Assembly (NCBI GenBank): GCA_017519885.1
Contig: JAFWRO010000015.1
Span: 305,507-369,506 of the forward strand
Direction of reading: 5' to 3'
Source: Liminaster sp017519885
GTDB taxonomy: Bacteria > Bacteroidota > Bacteroidia > Bacteroidales > UBA3663
Length of the DNA stretch: 64,000 nt
Below the pieces are notes generated by a model. The model saw only the letters and a list, made by a program, of their open reading frames with translations. It ran no database searches and was not told the DNA's origin. Shown piece after piece: positions 8,052 through 18,267 of this stretch (the first letter of the stretch is position 1; every line of letters starts with the position of its first letter). The position numbers and the translations under genes are program-made.

Positions 8052-9589
8052 TGCAACAAGCTGAACCTTCTGCTCGACTTATAGCCCGCAACACACTGAT
8101 GTTGTATCTTCGGACACTTCTAAGTGTTGTTGTGGGCTTATATGTAAGTAGAGTAGTACTTCGTACGCTCGGGGCCGAAGATTATGGCATCTATGGTTTG
8201 GTCGGAGGCATCGTTTCCGTGTTCGGTTTTCTCAATTTATCTCTAGCTGGAGCCACTTCACGGTTCATCACCTACGATCTGGGATTGGGAGACACCGATC
8301 AGATGAAACAAACTTTCAATGCTGCATTTCAAAGCCATTTGATTATTGCCTTTATCATTGTCTTTCTGGCAGAAACCATCGGCTTGTGGTTTGTCAACCA
8401 TCAATTGGATATTCCTCAGAATAGATACTTCGCCGCCAATTTCATTTATCAGCTCTCCATTTTCTCCGCATTCATTGGTATTACGCAGGCACCTTATACA
8501 GCTTTGATTTTAGCCCATGAACAGATGGATGTCTATGCCTGGTTAGAGGTGTTGAATACTGTTCTGAAGCTCGTTGTTGTTTGGCTTCTACAGTTGACCA
8601 CCAACGATAGATTGATTTTTTACTCAATTCTCGTCTTCGCGATTTCGTTGTTGATTCGTCTCATTTATCGAATATATTGCCTTCGTCATTTTCCAGAGTC
8701 TCATCTTTCTTTTTTTTGGCGGCCACAGACACTTCGAAAGATGTTGTCGTTCACAGGTTGGAACCTTTATTATGATGCCAGTGAAACCATTCGTCTGCAA
8801 GGTGTCAACATTTTGATAAATCGTTTTTACGGAGTTGTTTTGAATGCCTCCTTTGGGTTAGCATCAATGATACAGGGAACCTGCTGGATTTTGGGAAACA
8901 ATATTACAGCTGCTTTTCGTCCTCAAATAATAAAACAATATGCTGCAAATCATTTTTCTTTCATGCAGCAGCTTATGAATCAGGCTCTAAAATTCACACT
9001 CGTTATTGTAAGTTTATTCTACATCCCAGCCATAGTGGAGATGCCCTATCTAATTTGTCTTTGGTTAGGTTATATTCCTCCGTTTTTGGTAGTTTTCTGC
9101 CGCATTTATTTGTTGGATACTATTATAGGTTTGATAAATCATATTTTTCAGATAGGAATACATGCACAGGGAGATATTAAGTTCATAAGTATCATAAGTG
9201 GCACAATCAAATTCTTATGTTTGCCTGTTATTTATTTCCTTTTCCACAATTCATTCTCACCGGCTTGGGCCTATTGGTGCAATCTTTTCAGCCTTGCCCT
9301 TATTGTAGTTGCCGATGTCTATGTGTTAAAAATGAATCTTGCGCAGATACAAATCAAATCCCTACTATCTACCTGTCTGACGTCATTTCTGATTATTGCC
9401 TTTAGCTCTTTTTTTTACATTTTTTTCCGTGCTACACTGCCTTTAGGGGCGCCTTATAAATTGTTGTCTGCTCTTTTGTTTGTCGCTCTTTGTTCATTTC
9501 TTTCCTATCGTTTTCTACTCGATTCTTCTGAAAAAAGGGGATTCCGAATGTTTTTGGGCGAAAAGCTAAGAAGCATTAAAGTCTTTTAG
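8051..9589 (+). CDS. Polysaccharide flippase (MOP superfamily, Wzx-like)
   Basis: A 512-residue, very hydrophobic protein with 12 or more predicted membrane segments. The N-terminus (ARNTLMLYLRTLLSVVVGLY, then SRVVLRTLGAEDYGIYGLVG) is typical of the polysaccharide-biosynthesis branch of the MOP exporters. It should move lipid-linked oligosaccharide across the inner membrane. The start ATG overlaps the stop of the Wzc-like gene (TAATG), implying translational coupling. It is not closely similar to the two other flippases in the window (13370 and 48503), which are near relatives of each other. Confidence 0.88.
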   Translation: MQQAEPSARLIARNTLMLYLRTLLSVVVGLYVSRVVLRTLGAEDYGIYGLVGGIVSVFGFLNLSLAGATSRFITYDLGLGDTDQMKQTFNAAFQSHLIIAFIIVFLAETIGLWFVNHQLDIPQNRYFAANFIYQLSIFSAFIGITQAPYTALILAHEQMDVYAWLEVLNTVLKLVVVWLLQLTTNDRLIFYSILVFAISLLIRLIYRIYCLRHFPESHLSFFWRPQTLRKMLSFTGWNLYYDASETIRLQGVNILINRFYGVVLNASFGLASMIQGTCWILGNNITAAFRPQIIKQYAANHFSFMQQLMNQALKFTLVIVSLFYIPAIVEMPYLICLWLGYIPPFLVVFCRIYLLDTIIGLINHIFQIGIHAQGDIKFISIISGTIKFLCLPVIYFLFHNSFSPAWAYWCNLFSLALIVVADVYVLKMNLAQIQIKSLLSTCLTSFLIIAFSSFFYIFFRATLPLGAPYKLLSALLFVALCSFLSYRFLLDSSEKRGFRMFLGEKLRSIKVF

Positions 9590-9597
9590 CCATTTTT

Positions 9598-10518
9598 ATG
9601 GGTATCTTTTGCAGATTTGATATATATACGAAGTTTAAATCATTTGTGGATGATAGGATGAAAACTGCACAAATGATGTCAATTTCCGATTATTTGGAAT
9701 TCCAATATACCCGGTTGGCACAAAGTTCTACAGATTTGGGCGTTTCCGACGAAGAATATGTACCTAGCAAACAAATAATCGTATCTTTGACTTCTCATGG
9801 CGACCGAGTTCTCGATGCCTATTTAGCCATCGAAACCATTATGCAGGGGACGGTGAAGCCCAATCGCATTATTCTTTGGCTTCCTAATGATAAAGTAGTA
9901 AACTCAACTTACTTTGAAAATCAAAAAAAACGAGGGTTGGATATACGCTATGTTGACGATATTGGCCCGCACACCAAACTGCTGCCTGCCTTAAAATGTT
10001 TTCCCGAAGATATTGTCATCACAATTGATGATGATATATTCTATAAGCCAGACATGATTGAGAGGCTTCTTTGGTCTTATCACAACGATCCGTTTTCCAT
10101 TCACGCCAATCGTGTGGCTTTGATGACTAAAGATAAAAGGGGAAATCTGAACAGTTATTTAAAATGGATTCTTTCCGATTTTCCTCAAGGTGAGCTTAAG
10201 AATAAGGTTATAATAGGAGTAGAGGGATGTCTTTATCCACCACATTCACTCGCGGAGGAAGTTTTCAACGAAGATGCCATTCGGGAGTTGTGCCCGACGG
10301 CCGATGACATTTGGTTTACTGCGATGGCTATGCTGAAAGGAACGAACATTGCATACACTCAAGGTAGATACTTGAATGGTTTTGCTGGCGCAGTTGCTAA
10401 TCTTCGAATGCAAAAATCTGGACTTATCCATCAGAATGAAAACCCAATGAATCCTCGCAATGACACTCAGATTCGTGCGGTATTTGACAGATATAATTTG
10501 TACCCATTAATAGGATGA
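9598..10518 (+). CDS. Glycosyltransferase-like protein with DDD motif
   Basis: A 306-residue soluble protein. IIVSLTSHGDRV near residue 61 resembles the first beta strand of a GT-A nucleotide-sugar-binding fold. IVITIDDDIFYKPDM near residue 140 contains the acidic metal-binding triad expected in such enzymes. A late Asp-rich stretch (CPTADDIWFTAMA) resembles the catalytic region of GT-A enzymes. It lies 8 nt after the flippase and overlaps the next glycosyltransferase by 4 nt, so it very likely adds a sugar in this pathway. A second ATG at 9658 is possible. Donor and acceptor cannot be told. Confidence 0.7.
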   Translation: MGIFCRFDIYTKFKSFVDDRMKTAQMMSISDYLEFQYTRLAQSSTDLGVSDEEYVPSKQIIVSLTSHGDRVLDAYLAIETIMQGTVKPNRIILWLPNDKVVNSTYFENQKKRGLDIRYVDDIGPHTKLLPALKCFPEDIVITIDDDIFYKPDMIERLLWSYHNDPFSIHANRVALMTKDKRGNLNSYLKWILSDFPQGELKNKVIIGVEGCLYPPHSLAEEVFNEDAIRELCPTADDIWFTAMAMLKGTNIAYTQGRYLNGFAGAVANLRMQKSGLIHQNENPMNPRNDTQIRAVFDRYNLYPLIG

Positions 10519-11492
10519 ATCCCAAGGTCTCGGTAATTGTACCTCTTTATAATTCCTCTAAATATGTTTCAAAATGCTGCCGTAGCCTCTTCTCGCAGAC
10601 ATTAGATTGTTTGGAATTTATATTTGTCGATGCGGGGTCTAGTGATGGAAGTTTAGGTGTCGTAAGGCAGATTCTTCAAGAGTTTCCTCATAGGGCGGGG
10701 CAGGTTAGAGTTATTAGCCATTTGGCGAGTAGAGGCGTTGGTTCTTCTCGACATATCGGGATAGGACAAGCTACTGGTGATTTTATTATTCATTGTGACA
10801 GCGATGATTGGGTAGAGAAAGAAGCATATCAATTACTGTATGAGAAAGCGATTGAGACAGGTACCGATGTAGTAACTTGCGGTTATAGTATTGACACTGA
10901 ATCAGGAGTTCAAAAGGAATTTGTTCCAGCCTACACAAAGGATGATATAAATTTTTCATTTGATATCGGGCCTCAAATAGGGTCCTTGTGTCTGAAGCTT
11001 ATTCGTCGGGATTTTATTATGCATCATCATCTTCAAGTTCCAGAGGACATTGAATGGGGAGAGGATTTGTGTTTGTCTTTAGAAGCGCTTTTGTTGTGTG
11101 ATAAAGTTGCGCCCATTGATGAGCCATTGTATCACTATGTTCAGCATAAAGATTCTATTACTCATAATGTGACGAAAAAGCAGTGTCTTAGTCTCATTAA
11201 GTGTGGAACTGAGATAGAGTTTTTTTTGAAGGAAAAGGATTTAGAAGACCAGCATTCATTTCAACTGAACTGGCTTAAGTTTCAATTGAAACAGTATTTG
11301 CTGATTTTTCCTCAAACACGAGATATCCATTTATGGAAATCAATCTATCCAGAGTGTCATCAGCACATTCTTCAGTATAAGACGATGACCTATTTGAAGG
11401 TTACCGCATGGCTGATTGTTCATCGTTTCGAATCAACGGCTTTTTTCTTCTTACGACTTAGGGACATTCTGAGTAATTTCAAGAATAAATGA
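10515..11492 (+). CDS. Family 2 glycosyltransferase
   Basis: A 325-residue GT2 protein with the N-terminal motif VSVIVPLYNSSKYV, the donor-binding acid in FVDAGSSDGS (the usual DDGSTD is altered to DAGSSD) and the metal-binding HCDSDDWVE. EWGEDLCLS is the expected catalytic-base region. It overlaps both neighbours by 4 nt (ATGA), as is usual for tightly coupled assembly genes. Substrate unknown. Confidence 0.88.
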   Translation: MNPKVSVIVPLYNSSKYVSKCCRSLFSQTLDCLEFIFVDAGSSDGSLGVVRQILQEFPHRAGQVRVISHLASRGVGSSRHIGIGQATGDFIIHCDSDDWVEKEAYQLLYEKAIETGTDVVTCGYSIDTESGVQKEFVPAYTKDDINFSFDIGPQIGSLCLKLIRRDFIMHHHLQVPEDIEWGEDLCLSLEALLLCDKVAPIDEPLYHYVQHKDSITHNVTKKQCLSLIKCGTEIEFFLKEKDLEDQHSFQLNWLKFQLKQYLLIFPQTRDIHLWKSIYPECHQHILQYKTMTYLKVTAWLIVHRFESTAFFFLRLRDILSNFKNK

Positions 11493-12391
11493 AATTGATT
11501 ATCTATCCCGATGTGGATATCTGGGAATTTGTACTTTCTGGTTTGAAGTCGCGAACCGATGTTATACTATATCCTCTTAATCGACATTGCAATATTTTCC
11601 AGAAGGTATCGCGTAAATTTGGTTCTACTCTTTCCTTGCCTGTTCATTTTGTTTTAGGATCTCATTTGCAGAAGGCAATAAAGCATTTGCAGCCAGAGGA
11701 TGCAGTTATTATCGCTGAATATGCTGAGCCGGCATTGATTAATGCTGTTTCTAAGATTATTCCCGAAGGTGTTAGTCGTTATGTTTGGTTGTGGAACCAT
11801 AAGGGGGACAACAGGATTTTTGCATATAATCTTCCAACAATTCGTAAATGCCATTTTCAGGTGGTTACCTACGACGAATCGGATGCCGACAGATATGGGT
11901 TCAAATGGCACACTCAATTCTTCAATATCAAGCCTTATCAGCAATTAGTAACTTCTTCGAGTAATACACTTCTTTACGACTTCCTATTTATCGGATATGC
12001 AAAGAATAGGGTAGAGGAAATTGAGATGATTCATGCATTGCTTTCTTCATACACTTGCAAATTCATAACGGTTCGAACCGCCTCCGACTATATTCTTTAT
12101 CACCGTTATATGGAAATGGCCTTGCAGTCACGTTGTATTGTTGAGATTGTTCATACTGGAGATCCATCCTGTACACTACGCCCATTGGAAGCAATGACCA
12201 TTCATCGGAAACTGCTTACCAATAATTTAGCCGTTCGCAATTATTCATTCTATCGTTCACAAAATATTTTTATTCTCGGACAAGATGATATGAATTCATT
12301 GTCCGATTTCCTTCATTCCCCATTTGAACTTCTTCCATCAGACATTGTCGATAGTTATGATGTCAATAGTTGGGTAGAAGTATTTCAGTAA
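11489..12391 (+). CDS. Probable GT-B type glycosyltransferase
   Basis: A 300-residue protein without a strong motif. YDFLFIGYAKNRVEE near residue 163 resembles the start of the second Rossmann half of a GT-B enzyme. DPSCTLRPLEAMTIHRKLLT near residue 229 resembles the donor-binding segment (E-x7-E-like) in which a Glu near 'RPLEAM' contacts the nucleotide-sugar. Neither signal peptide nor membrane segment is visible. It overlaps the preceding GT2 gene by 4 nt. It could be a capsular glycosyltransferase or a CgeB-like protein; the function rests mainly on context. Confidence 0.5.
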   Translation: MKLIIYPDVDIWEFVLSGLKSRTDVILYPLNRHCNIFQKVSRKFGSTLSLPVHFVLGSHLQKAIKHLQPEDAVIIAEYAEPALINAVSKIIPEGVSRYVWLWNHKGDNRIFAYNLPTIRKCHFQVVTYDESDADRYGFKWHTQFFNIKPYQQLVTSSSNTLLYDFLFIGYAKNRVEEIEMIHALLSSYTCKFITVRTASDYILYHRYMEMALQSRCIVEIVHTGDPSCTLRPLEAMTIHRKLLTNNLAVRNYSFYRSQNIFILGQDDMNSLSDFLHSPFELLPSDIVDSYDVNSWVEVFQ

Positions 12392-12488
12392 ATTATTTTT
12401 TTTGAAACAAACTAAATGTCCAACATTTGTTCACTAAATTCCCAAGAAAGGGCCATTAAAGACAATCTTTTAAAAGAAATTACTTGTA

Positions 12489-13319
12489 ATGAAACAGATG
12501 ACGATTAAGGAAGTTCAACAAATATCATTAGAGCTACTGAAAGAAGTTCATGAATTTTGTGTTGATAATAATATTAGATATACTCTTTTTGGCGGAACAC
12601 TCATTGGCGCTATACGGCATCATGGATTTATTCCTTGGGATGATGATTTAGATGTTGCTATGCCCAGACCCGATTACAATCGATTCATTCATAGTTTCCA
12701 ATCGAAAAAAGGAAATAAGTTGTTTTCTAGAGAGATACAAGGAAGTAATATTTCGTTGGCTTTTTCTAGATTATGTGAAATGAAAGAAACTTATGTTGAA
12801 GGTTCTCATCCATGGACAAATGAATATAAAGGCATTTGGATTGATATTTTTCCTCTTGACGGAATAGAAGAAGATAGAGAATTAGCGAATAAAAGAATTG
12901 AGGAAATTTTTAAAATATGGTATTTAGGTTGCTTTATAAGGACTTCTAAAGTTAGTATATTTTTTTACAAATCATTTTATCGTAAATGCAAACTGATAAT
13001 TAAAAGATTGGTTTGCCATATTCTTTCTTTAGCCTATAAACCATATGATACGCATATTGCTCTGTGCAAAAAATATGGATATGATAATGCTATTTATTAT
13101 GCAAATCTTTCTTGGCCTGGATGGAAAATGCGAGAGTATTGTCCCAAACACGTTCTAGATGATTTTATTCTAGTTCCTTTTGAGGATTCTGAATTCTATG
13201 TAATGAAAGGTTATGATGAATCGTTAAGATTAAAATATGGAGATTATATGCAAATGCCTCCGGTAGAAAAAAGACGATCTACACATTCTTATAATGTTTT
13301 TTATTGGAAAAATAAGTAA
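12489..13319 (+). CDS. LicD family phosphotransferase (copy 1)
   Basis: A 276-residue LicD protein with the family signature GGTLIGAIRHHGFIPWDDD at residues 35-53 and the acidic motif WDDDLD (50-55), the presumed metal and nucleotide site. LicD proteins move phosphocholine, or in the related eukaryotic fukutins ribitol-phosphate, from a CDP donor to a sugar. It is the first gene of the AT-rich segment and follows a 97-nt gap. A TTTG at 12401 and AACATTTG at 12422 with a 17-nt spacer make a weak internal promoter possible. Two further LicD genes are in the same operon (18665, 31521). Confidence 0.88.
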   Translation: MKQMTIKEVQQISLELLKEVHEFCVDNNIRYTLFGGTLIGAIRHHGFIPWDDDLDVAMPRPDYNRFIHSFQSKKGNKLFSREIQGSNISLAFSRLCEMKETYVEGSHPWTNEYKGIWIDIFPLDGIEEDRELANKRIEEIFKIWYLGCFIRTSKVSIFFYKSFYRKCKLIIKRLVCHILSLAYKPYDTHIALCKKYGYDNAIYYANLSWPGWKMREYCPKHVLDDFILVPFEDSEFYVMKGYDESLRLKYGDYMQMPPVEKRRSTHSYNVFYWKNK

Positions 13320-13369
13320 CATTTCTTGGATAACAAATGATTAATTCATATTACAGAATATAATAGGCA

Positions 13370-14824
13370 ATGGCTGATAATTTGCAGCAGAAGACTTTTT
13401 CGGGAATGATTTGGACTTTTGCACAACATTTCTCACTCGAAGGTTTTGCTTTTGTCCAAGGCATTATTCTTGCTCGTCTTCTCGTTCCTAGAGATTATGG
13501 CCTTATTGCAATGACCCAGATCTTTTTTGCTATTGCTCATGTATTTATTGACTCTGGTTTCGGAAATGCATTAATGCGTAAGCAAAATCGTAAGGAAATA
13601 GATTATTCTACGGTTTTCGTTACAAATTTTGTATTAACATTTTATTTTGCAGTTGTCCTTTACCTGTTGGCTCCTTCGATAGGTGCTTTTTATGATGAAC
13701 CCATATTAAAAGATATTATACGTGCTAATGCCTTTTTGTTAGTACTTAATTCTGTCAATGCAGTTCAAGCTACTCGCCTTCGCATTAATTTACAGTTTAA
13801 GGTTTATGGCTTCATTAGCGTAGTTAGTACAGTTTCTATTGGCATTATTACAATAATATTTGCTTATTTGGGATATGGTGTATGGTCGCTGATATATCCT
13901 AATTTCCTCGCCCCATTTCTAAATTTTTTCTTATATTGGCATTTTCAGCGATGGCGACCTAAGTTACAATTCTCTTGGAAAATTTGGCGAGAATATTTCG
14001 CTTATGGATCAAATCTTTTGCTTGCATCATTAATTACTAAAATTTGGGATAATCTTTATCCTTTCATTATAGGAAAAAAGTTTTCAGCGGTTGATTTGGG
14101 TTATTATTCACGAGCACATGGTTATGCAAATTTGCCGGCGACATCCTTTCAAGGTACTCTTAATAGTGTGACATTTCCTGTTCTTAGTTCCATTCAAGAT
14201 GATGATTCCAGATTAAAAGACGCATATAGAAGGCTAATCAGGGTTTCTGGCTATGTTGTATTTCCAATGTTGATGGGATTGGCGGCATTGGCGAAACCTA
14301 TTATATTAGTATTGATTACAGACAAGTGGGCTGCGTCAATACCCTTTCTCGTTGTTATTTGTTTTGCAGTTATGTTAAGGCCAATCCAAGTACTGAATTT
14401 GAACCTGCTGAAGGTCAAAGGGCGTTCGGACTTAGTCCTTAAACTAGAGGTCATAAAAAAAGCGATCTATTTATTAGTTGTCTTATTTACTATGAATTTT
14501 AGTGTCATGGCAATGTGTATAGGAGGTGTATTGTCGTCTCATATTGCGTTATTTATAAATACATATTATACTGGGAAAATTATTCACATAGGATATTTCG
14601 TACAAATGAAAGACTTGTTGCCATCTTTCCTTTTTTCTATCACAATGGGCTTTCTTGTTTATGCTTCAACATTCGTTTTTTCTAATATGCTTGTTCAGTT
14701 GATTGCAGGGATTATTATAGGTATCACTTACTATTATTTAGTGTCAGTCTTGTTTAAGTCAAGTGAATTGGATTATATCAAACTCCTGCTAAGGGAGAAC
14801 CTTGTTAAACGTCCTAGGAAGTAA
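13370..14824 (+). CDS. Polysaccharide flippase (MOP superfamily), plus-strand twin
   Basis: A 484-residue membrane protein of the MOP superfamily (about 12-14 segments), beginning MADNLQQKTFSGMIWTF. It matches the minus-strand gene 48503-49957 in length and almost residue for residue over the first 70 amino acids. This is the second flippase in the plus-strand operon, so the locus may handle two lipid-linked intermediates, or this copy may have arrived with the AT-rich block. The gene is followed after 6 nt by the CDP-glycerol-type transferase. Confidence 0.9.
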   Translation: MADNLQQKTFSGMIWTFAQHFSLEGFAFVQGIILARLLVPRDYGLIAMTQIFFAIAHVFIDSGFGNALMRKQNRKEIDYSTVFVTNFVLTFYFAVVLYLLAPSIGAFYDEPILKDIIRANAFLLVLNSVNAVQATRLRINLQFKVYGFISVVSTVSIGIITIIFAYLGYGVWSLIYPNFLAPFLNFFLYWHFQRWRPKLQFSWKIWREYFAYGSNLLLASLITKIWDNLYPFIIGKKFSAVDLGYYSRAHGYANLPATSFQGTLNSVTFPVLSSIQDDDSRLKDAYRRLIRVSGYVVFPMLMGLAALAKPIILVLITDKWAASIPFLVVICFAVMLRPIQVLNLNLLKVKGRSDLVLKLEVIKKAIYLLVVLFTMNFSVMAMCIGGVLSSHIALFINTYYTGKIIHIGYFVQMKDLLPSFLFSITMGFLVYASTFVFSNMLVQLIAGIIIGITYYYLVSVLFKSSELDYIKLLLRENLVKRPRK

Positions 14825-14830
14825 ATAGTG

Positions 14831-16114
14831 ATGCTTAGTTTCCTTCATAAATGTTTCGGCTTTATTTATTATAAATTACTACGAGCAGAGGCTCTCAAAT
14901 ATAAAATATTTTTATTTAAGCAGCAGTGTTACGTTAAAAGACTTCGTTATAAAGATAAGATTTCTATTGTTTTCATAGCGATGAATGTTCCCATGTGGAG
15001 ATACCAGGAACTCTACGATCTTATGAAGACAAATAAAAGATTCAGGGTATATATAGTTCTTTCTCCTGCTCAAACAATGTCAAAAGATCAACAGGAACAA
15101 GATTTGAAATCATTAAGACATTATTTCAGCAACAATAATATACCTTTTATCGATTTCGATTCTAGGGAAAATATTACACCTTTTGACATCCGTTCAAAAA
15201 TTAACCCTGATATATTGTTCTACCCTCAACCATACGAGAGAATACTGGTAAAAGAACATCGGTTTAGACAGTTTCTAGACAAATTGATATGTTATTATCC
15301 TTATGCTTTTTGGACATCTGGTGGCAAATGGTCGTATGATTCTTTTTTTCATAATCATGCATGGAAATTGTTCTATTCTACACAATTGAATTATGAAGAT
15401 GCAAAGAAGATTGCTGCAAATAGGGGAAGAAATGTAGTAGTTACTGGTTATCCAAATGCAGATCTTTTTATGCGAATACCATCTCGTAATCCTTGGAAAG
15501 AGCAAAAAATCAAAAAGAAAAAAGTCATTTGGGCACCACATTTCACGATAGAGGCAGGCATTACTAAGTTGTACATTTCAAATTTTCTATGGATGGCTGA
15601 TCTGATGTTAGAGATAGCTCATTATTATTCCGATACGATTCAATTTGCCTTTAAGCCACATCCAAGATTAAAAACAGAACTCTACAAAAATACTTTTTGG
15701 GGTAAACTAAAGACCGATGCGTATTTTAAAAATTGGGAAACTATGGACAATACTCAGCTGGAAACAGAAGAATACATTGATTTGTTTCTAACATCTGATG
15801 CCATGATTCATGATTGCAGTTCGTTTACAGTTGAATATCTTTATACTCATAATCCAGTATTGTATATTTGTCAAGATATTGAAAAGCTAAAAAAAGAGAA
15901 AAATTTACTTGGAAATAAGGCATTAGATTGTCACTATATTGCTAATAATGAAGAAGGTATTTATCGATTCTTAAGAGGGGTTGTTATTAATGGAGAAGAC
16001 AAAATGATTAATAGAAGGTTGCAATTCTACAAAGACCAGTTACTACCTCCTAATGGAAAATCTGTTGCTCAAAATACTATGAATGATTTATATAAATCTC
16101 TACGAATCGAATGA
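14831..16114 (+). CDS. CDP-glycerol glycerophosphotransferase family protein (copy 1)
   Basis: A 427-residue protein related to the TagB/TagF teichoic-acid transferases. The diagnostic pieces are WAPHFTIEAG (about residue 235), FKPHPRLK (about 277) and MIHDCSSFTVEY (about 331); the two His regions hold the catalytic residues in TagF. Such enzymes transfer glycerol- or ribitol-phosphate from a CDP donor. GTG at 14828 is an alternative start one codon upstream. A second homologue lies at 23031. The stop overlaps the next open frame by 4 nt. Substrate (glycerol or other alditol phosphate) is inferred from family. Confidence 0.85.
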   Translation: MLSFLHKCFGFIYYKLLRAEALKYKIFLFKQQCYVKRLRYKDKISIVFIAMNVPMWRYQELYDLMKTNKRFRVYIVLSPAQTMSKDQQEQDLKSLRHYFSNNNIPFIDFDSRENITPFDIRSKINPDILFYPQPYERILVKEHRFRQFLDKLICYYPYAFWTSGGKWSYDSFFHNHAWKLFYSTQLNYEDAKKIAANRGRNVVVTGYPNADLFMRIPSRNPWKEQKIKKKKVIWAPHFTIEAGITKLYISNFLWMADLMLEIAHYYSDTIQFAFKPHPRLKTELYKNTFWGKLKTDAYFKNWETMDNTQLETEEYIDLFLTSDAMIHDCSSFTVEYLYTHNPVLYICQDIEKLKKEKNLLGNKALDCHYIANNEEGIYRFLRGVVINGEDKMINRRLQFYKDQLLPPNGKSVAQNTMNDLYKSLRIE

Positions 16115-16182
16115 ATGTTGATTTACAAGTCAATAATGTAAGTATCGTTAGTACCAACTATCTGAATGATGATTTTAAAATT

Positions 16183-17181
16183 ATGAAAAATAAAGCGTTA
16201 GTTTCAGTAATTATTCCTGTCTATAATGTTGAAAATTACTTATGTAGTTGTCTGGATTCCATAATACATCAATCTTATAGTAATCTCGAGATTATCTTGG
16301 TGGATGATGGAAGTACAGATAAGAGTGGCATTATTTGTGATGAATATGGACAAAAGGATTACCGTTTAATTGTCATCCATAAAAAGAACGAGGGCGTTGC
16401 ACAAGCTAGAATAGATGGATTCAAAAGGAGTTCTGGCGAATTGGTTATGTTTATTGATTCTGATGATTATGTGGATTTAGATTATGTTGAAAAGCTTGTT
16501 AGTCCTTTTGAACAATATGAAATTGATTTAAGCATTTGTAATAATTCTAATGTGAAGAATGGGGTTATTTCCCATATAGATCGACCAGAGAAAGGACTTT
16601 TGGTCGGCGAACAGATAAAGAAAATGATCTCCTCTCGATACTTGTTCGACACAAGATTGGGAATGGCAGGTATTACTATTTTTCTGGTTACCAAACTAAT
16701 TAAACGTGAATATGTTGAAGATGCTTTATTGTCAGGAATGGGTCTTTGGTGGGGTGAGGATCAGGTTGCTTCGTTTCATATTGTAACACACATCAAAGCG
16801 ATGTATGTATTATCTGACCCAATGTATTATTATGTAAAACATGAAGGTCAAGCCACCAAAATATACAATTCTAGTCTTTGGACAAATCAATTTGAATGTT
16901 GGAAACGATATAAGGATTTAGATACTGCCAATCTTCTAGAAAATCAGTTACCCGCTCGAATGTGGTGGACTTTCATTCGGAATTTTAGAAAAATGAAACA
17001 ATCTGACATTAAATGGCGAGATTTCAAAAAAGAGATGTTGAAGATTGAGGATAATCCTATGTGGTTATCTGTTATTAAGAATACAGAACTTCCTCAAGGT
17101 AAAATCGAAAGATTAATATCTTTCTTTTTGAGATATAGAATGTATTTCCCTTTATATTTTTTTCTCTCAATCTATTTTTAA
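16183..17181 (+). CDS. Family 2 glycosyltransferase
   Basis: A 332-residue GT2 enzyme: VSVIIPVYNVENYL, the donor-binding VDDGSTDKSGIICDEY, and MFIDSDDYVD. WWGEDQVASF marks the catalytic region. An in-frame ATG at 16111, overlapping the previous gene by 4 nt, would add 24 residues unlike the family; ATG 16183 puts the first beta strand at the usual place, but the longer form could be used for coupling. The N-terminal half closely resembles the next gene (same GSTDKSGIICDE run), so the two probably arose by duplication. Confidence 0.87.
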   Translation: MKNKALVSVIIPVYNVENYLCSCLDSIIHQSYSNLEIILVDDGSTDKSGIICDEYGQKDYRLIVIHKKNEGVAQARIDGFKRSSGELVMFIDSDDYVDLDYVEKLVSPFEQYEIDLSICNNSNVKNGVISHIDRPEKGLLVGEQIKKMISSRYLFDTRLGMAGITIFLVTKLIKREYVEDALLSGMGLWWGEDQVASFHIVTHIKAMYVLSDPMYYYVKHEGQATKIYNSSLWTNQFECWKRYKDLDTANLLENQLPARMWWTFIRNFRKMKQSDIKWRDFKKEMLKIEDNPMWLSVIKNTELPQGKIERLISFFLRYRMYFPLYFFLSIYF

Positions 17182-17207
17182 AGTCCTCAGCATACATTTC
17201 TTATCTG

Positions 17208-18200
17208 ATGAATAGTCAATCTGTCATTATTTCAATCATTATTCCTGTTTATAATGTTGAAAAGTACCTATCTAAGTGCTTGGATTCTGTCATAAGTCAG
17301 ACATATAAGCAATTAGAGATTATAGTTATAGATGATGGTAGTACAGATAAAAGCGGAATCATTTGTGATGAATTTGCATTGAAGGACAACCGGATTATCG
17401 TTATTCATCAACCCAACGGGGGATTGTCAGCTGCTAGGAATTCCGGATTAGATATTGCTAAAGGGGAATATGTAATGTTTGTGGATAGCGATGATTTTGT
17501 GGAATCAACTTTTTGTGAAAAACCACTAAATATCGCTCTCAAGGAGAATGTTGATATTGTTACATTTGGATATTTCAAGATTAGCAATAAATCAACAAAG
17601 GTGAATAGAACTAATAATCCAAGAATTGTTCAAGCCTCAGAAGCAATTAAGCTTTCAATCACATTGGATGATGTTATACATGGTTTTGTTTGGAACAAAT
17701 TCTATAGGAGAAATCTTTTTGATGAGATTCGTTTCCCTGTCGGTAGAACTTTCGAAGATCAGGGTGTTAACTATTTACTTTACCATTTTGCTAGAAATAT
17801 TTATATATCAGATGAAGCCCTCTATCATTATTGTAGACGAGATAATAGTATTTCCAAACAATATTACACGCCTAGGTCAATAAAGGATAGATTCGAGATA
17901 TGGAGTAATCGTCTAATATTTATTCAAAAGAATTATCCTGAACTGGGGTCATATCAAATCCAACAACTGGTGAATGAATCCTTTTTGGCGTTCACTTATG
18001 TTTCATCTTTGCCACAATACAAATCTTTCATCAAGAAGGTTGACGGCTTTCTGATAGAAAACAAGAAGAATATCTTACAGATAGAAAAAGATAAAAAAAA
18101 GAAATTATTGTTATTTTACTATTCTAGGCCGCTTTTCCATTTATTTTACTATCGTATAAGTAAAAAGTATTGGAACAGTAGGATTGAGAATATTCTATAA
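17208..18200 (+). CDS. Family 2 glycosyltransferase
   Basis: A 330-residue GT2 enzyme with ISIIIPVYNVEKYL, IDDGSTDKSGIICDEF and MFVDSDDFVE, followed by RTFEDQGVNYLL at the catalytic-base position. It is a near paralogue of the preceding gene in its first 100 residues and different afterwards, which suggests different acceptors. It lies in the AT-rich segment and is followed by a decayed acyltransferase gene. Confidence 0.88.
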   Translation: MNSQSVIISIIIPVYNVEKYLSKCLDSVISQTYKQLEIIVIDDGSTDKSGIICDEFALKDNRIIVIHQPNGGLSAARNSGLDIAKGEYVMFVDSDDFVESTFCEKPLNIALKENVDIVTFGYFKISNKSTKVNRTNNPRIVQASEAIKLSITLDDVIHGFVWNKFYRRNLFDEIRFPVGRTFEDQGVNYLLYHFARNIYISDEALYHYCRRDNSISKQYYTPRSIKDRFEIWSNRLIFIQKNYPELGSYQIQQLVNESFLAFTYVSSLPQYKSFIKKVDGFLIENKKNILQIEKDKKKKLLLFYYSRPLFHLFYYRISKKYWNSRIENIL

Positions 18201-18267
18201 ATCTCTTTGGTTTTTCCTCAAAACGTGTTGCATTACTTTTTTGATAAGATAAATTAGATTAAGACAT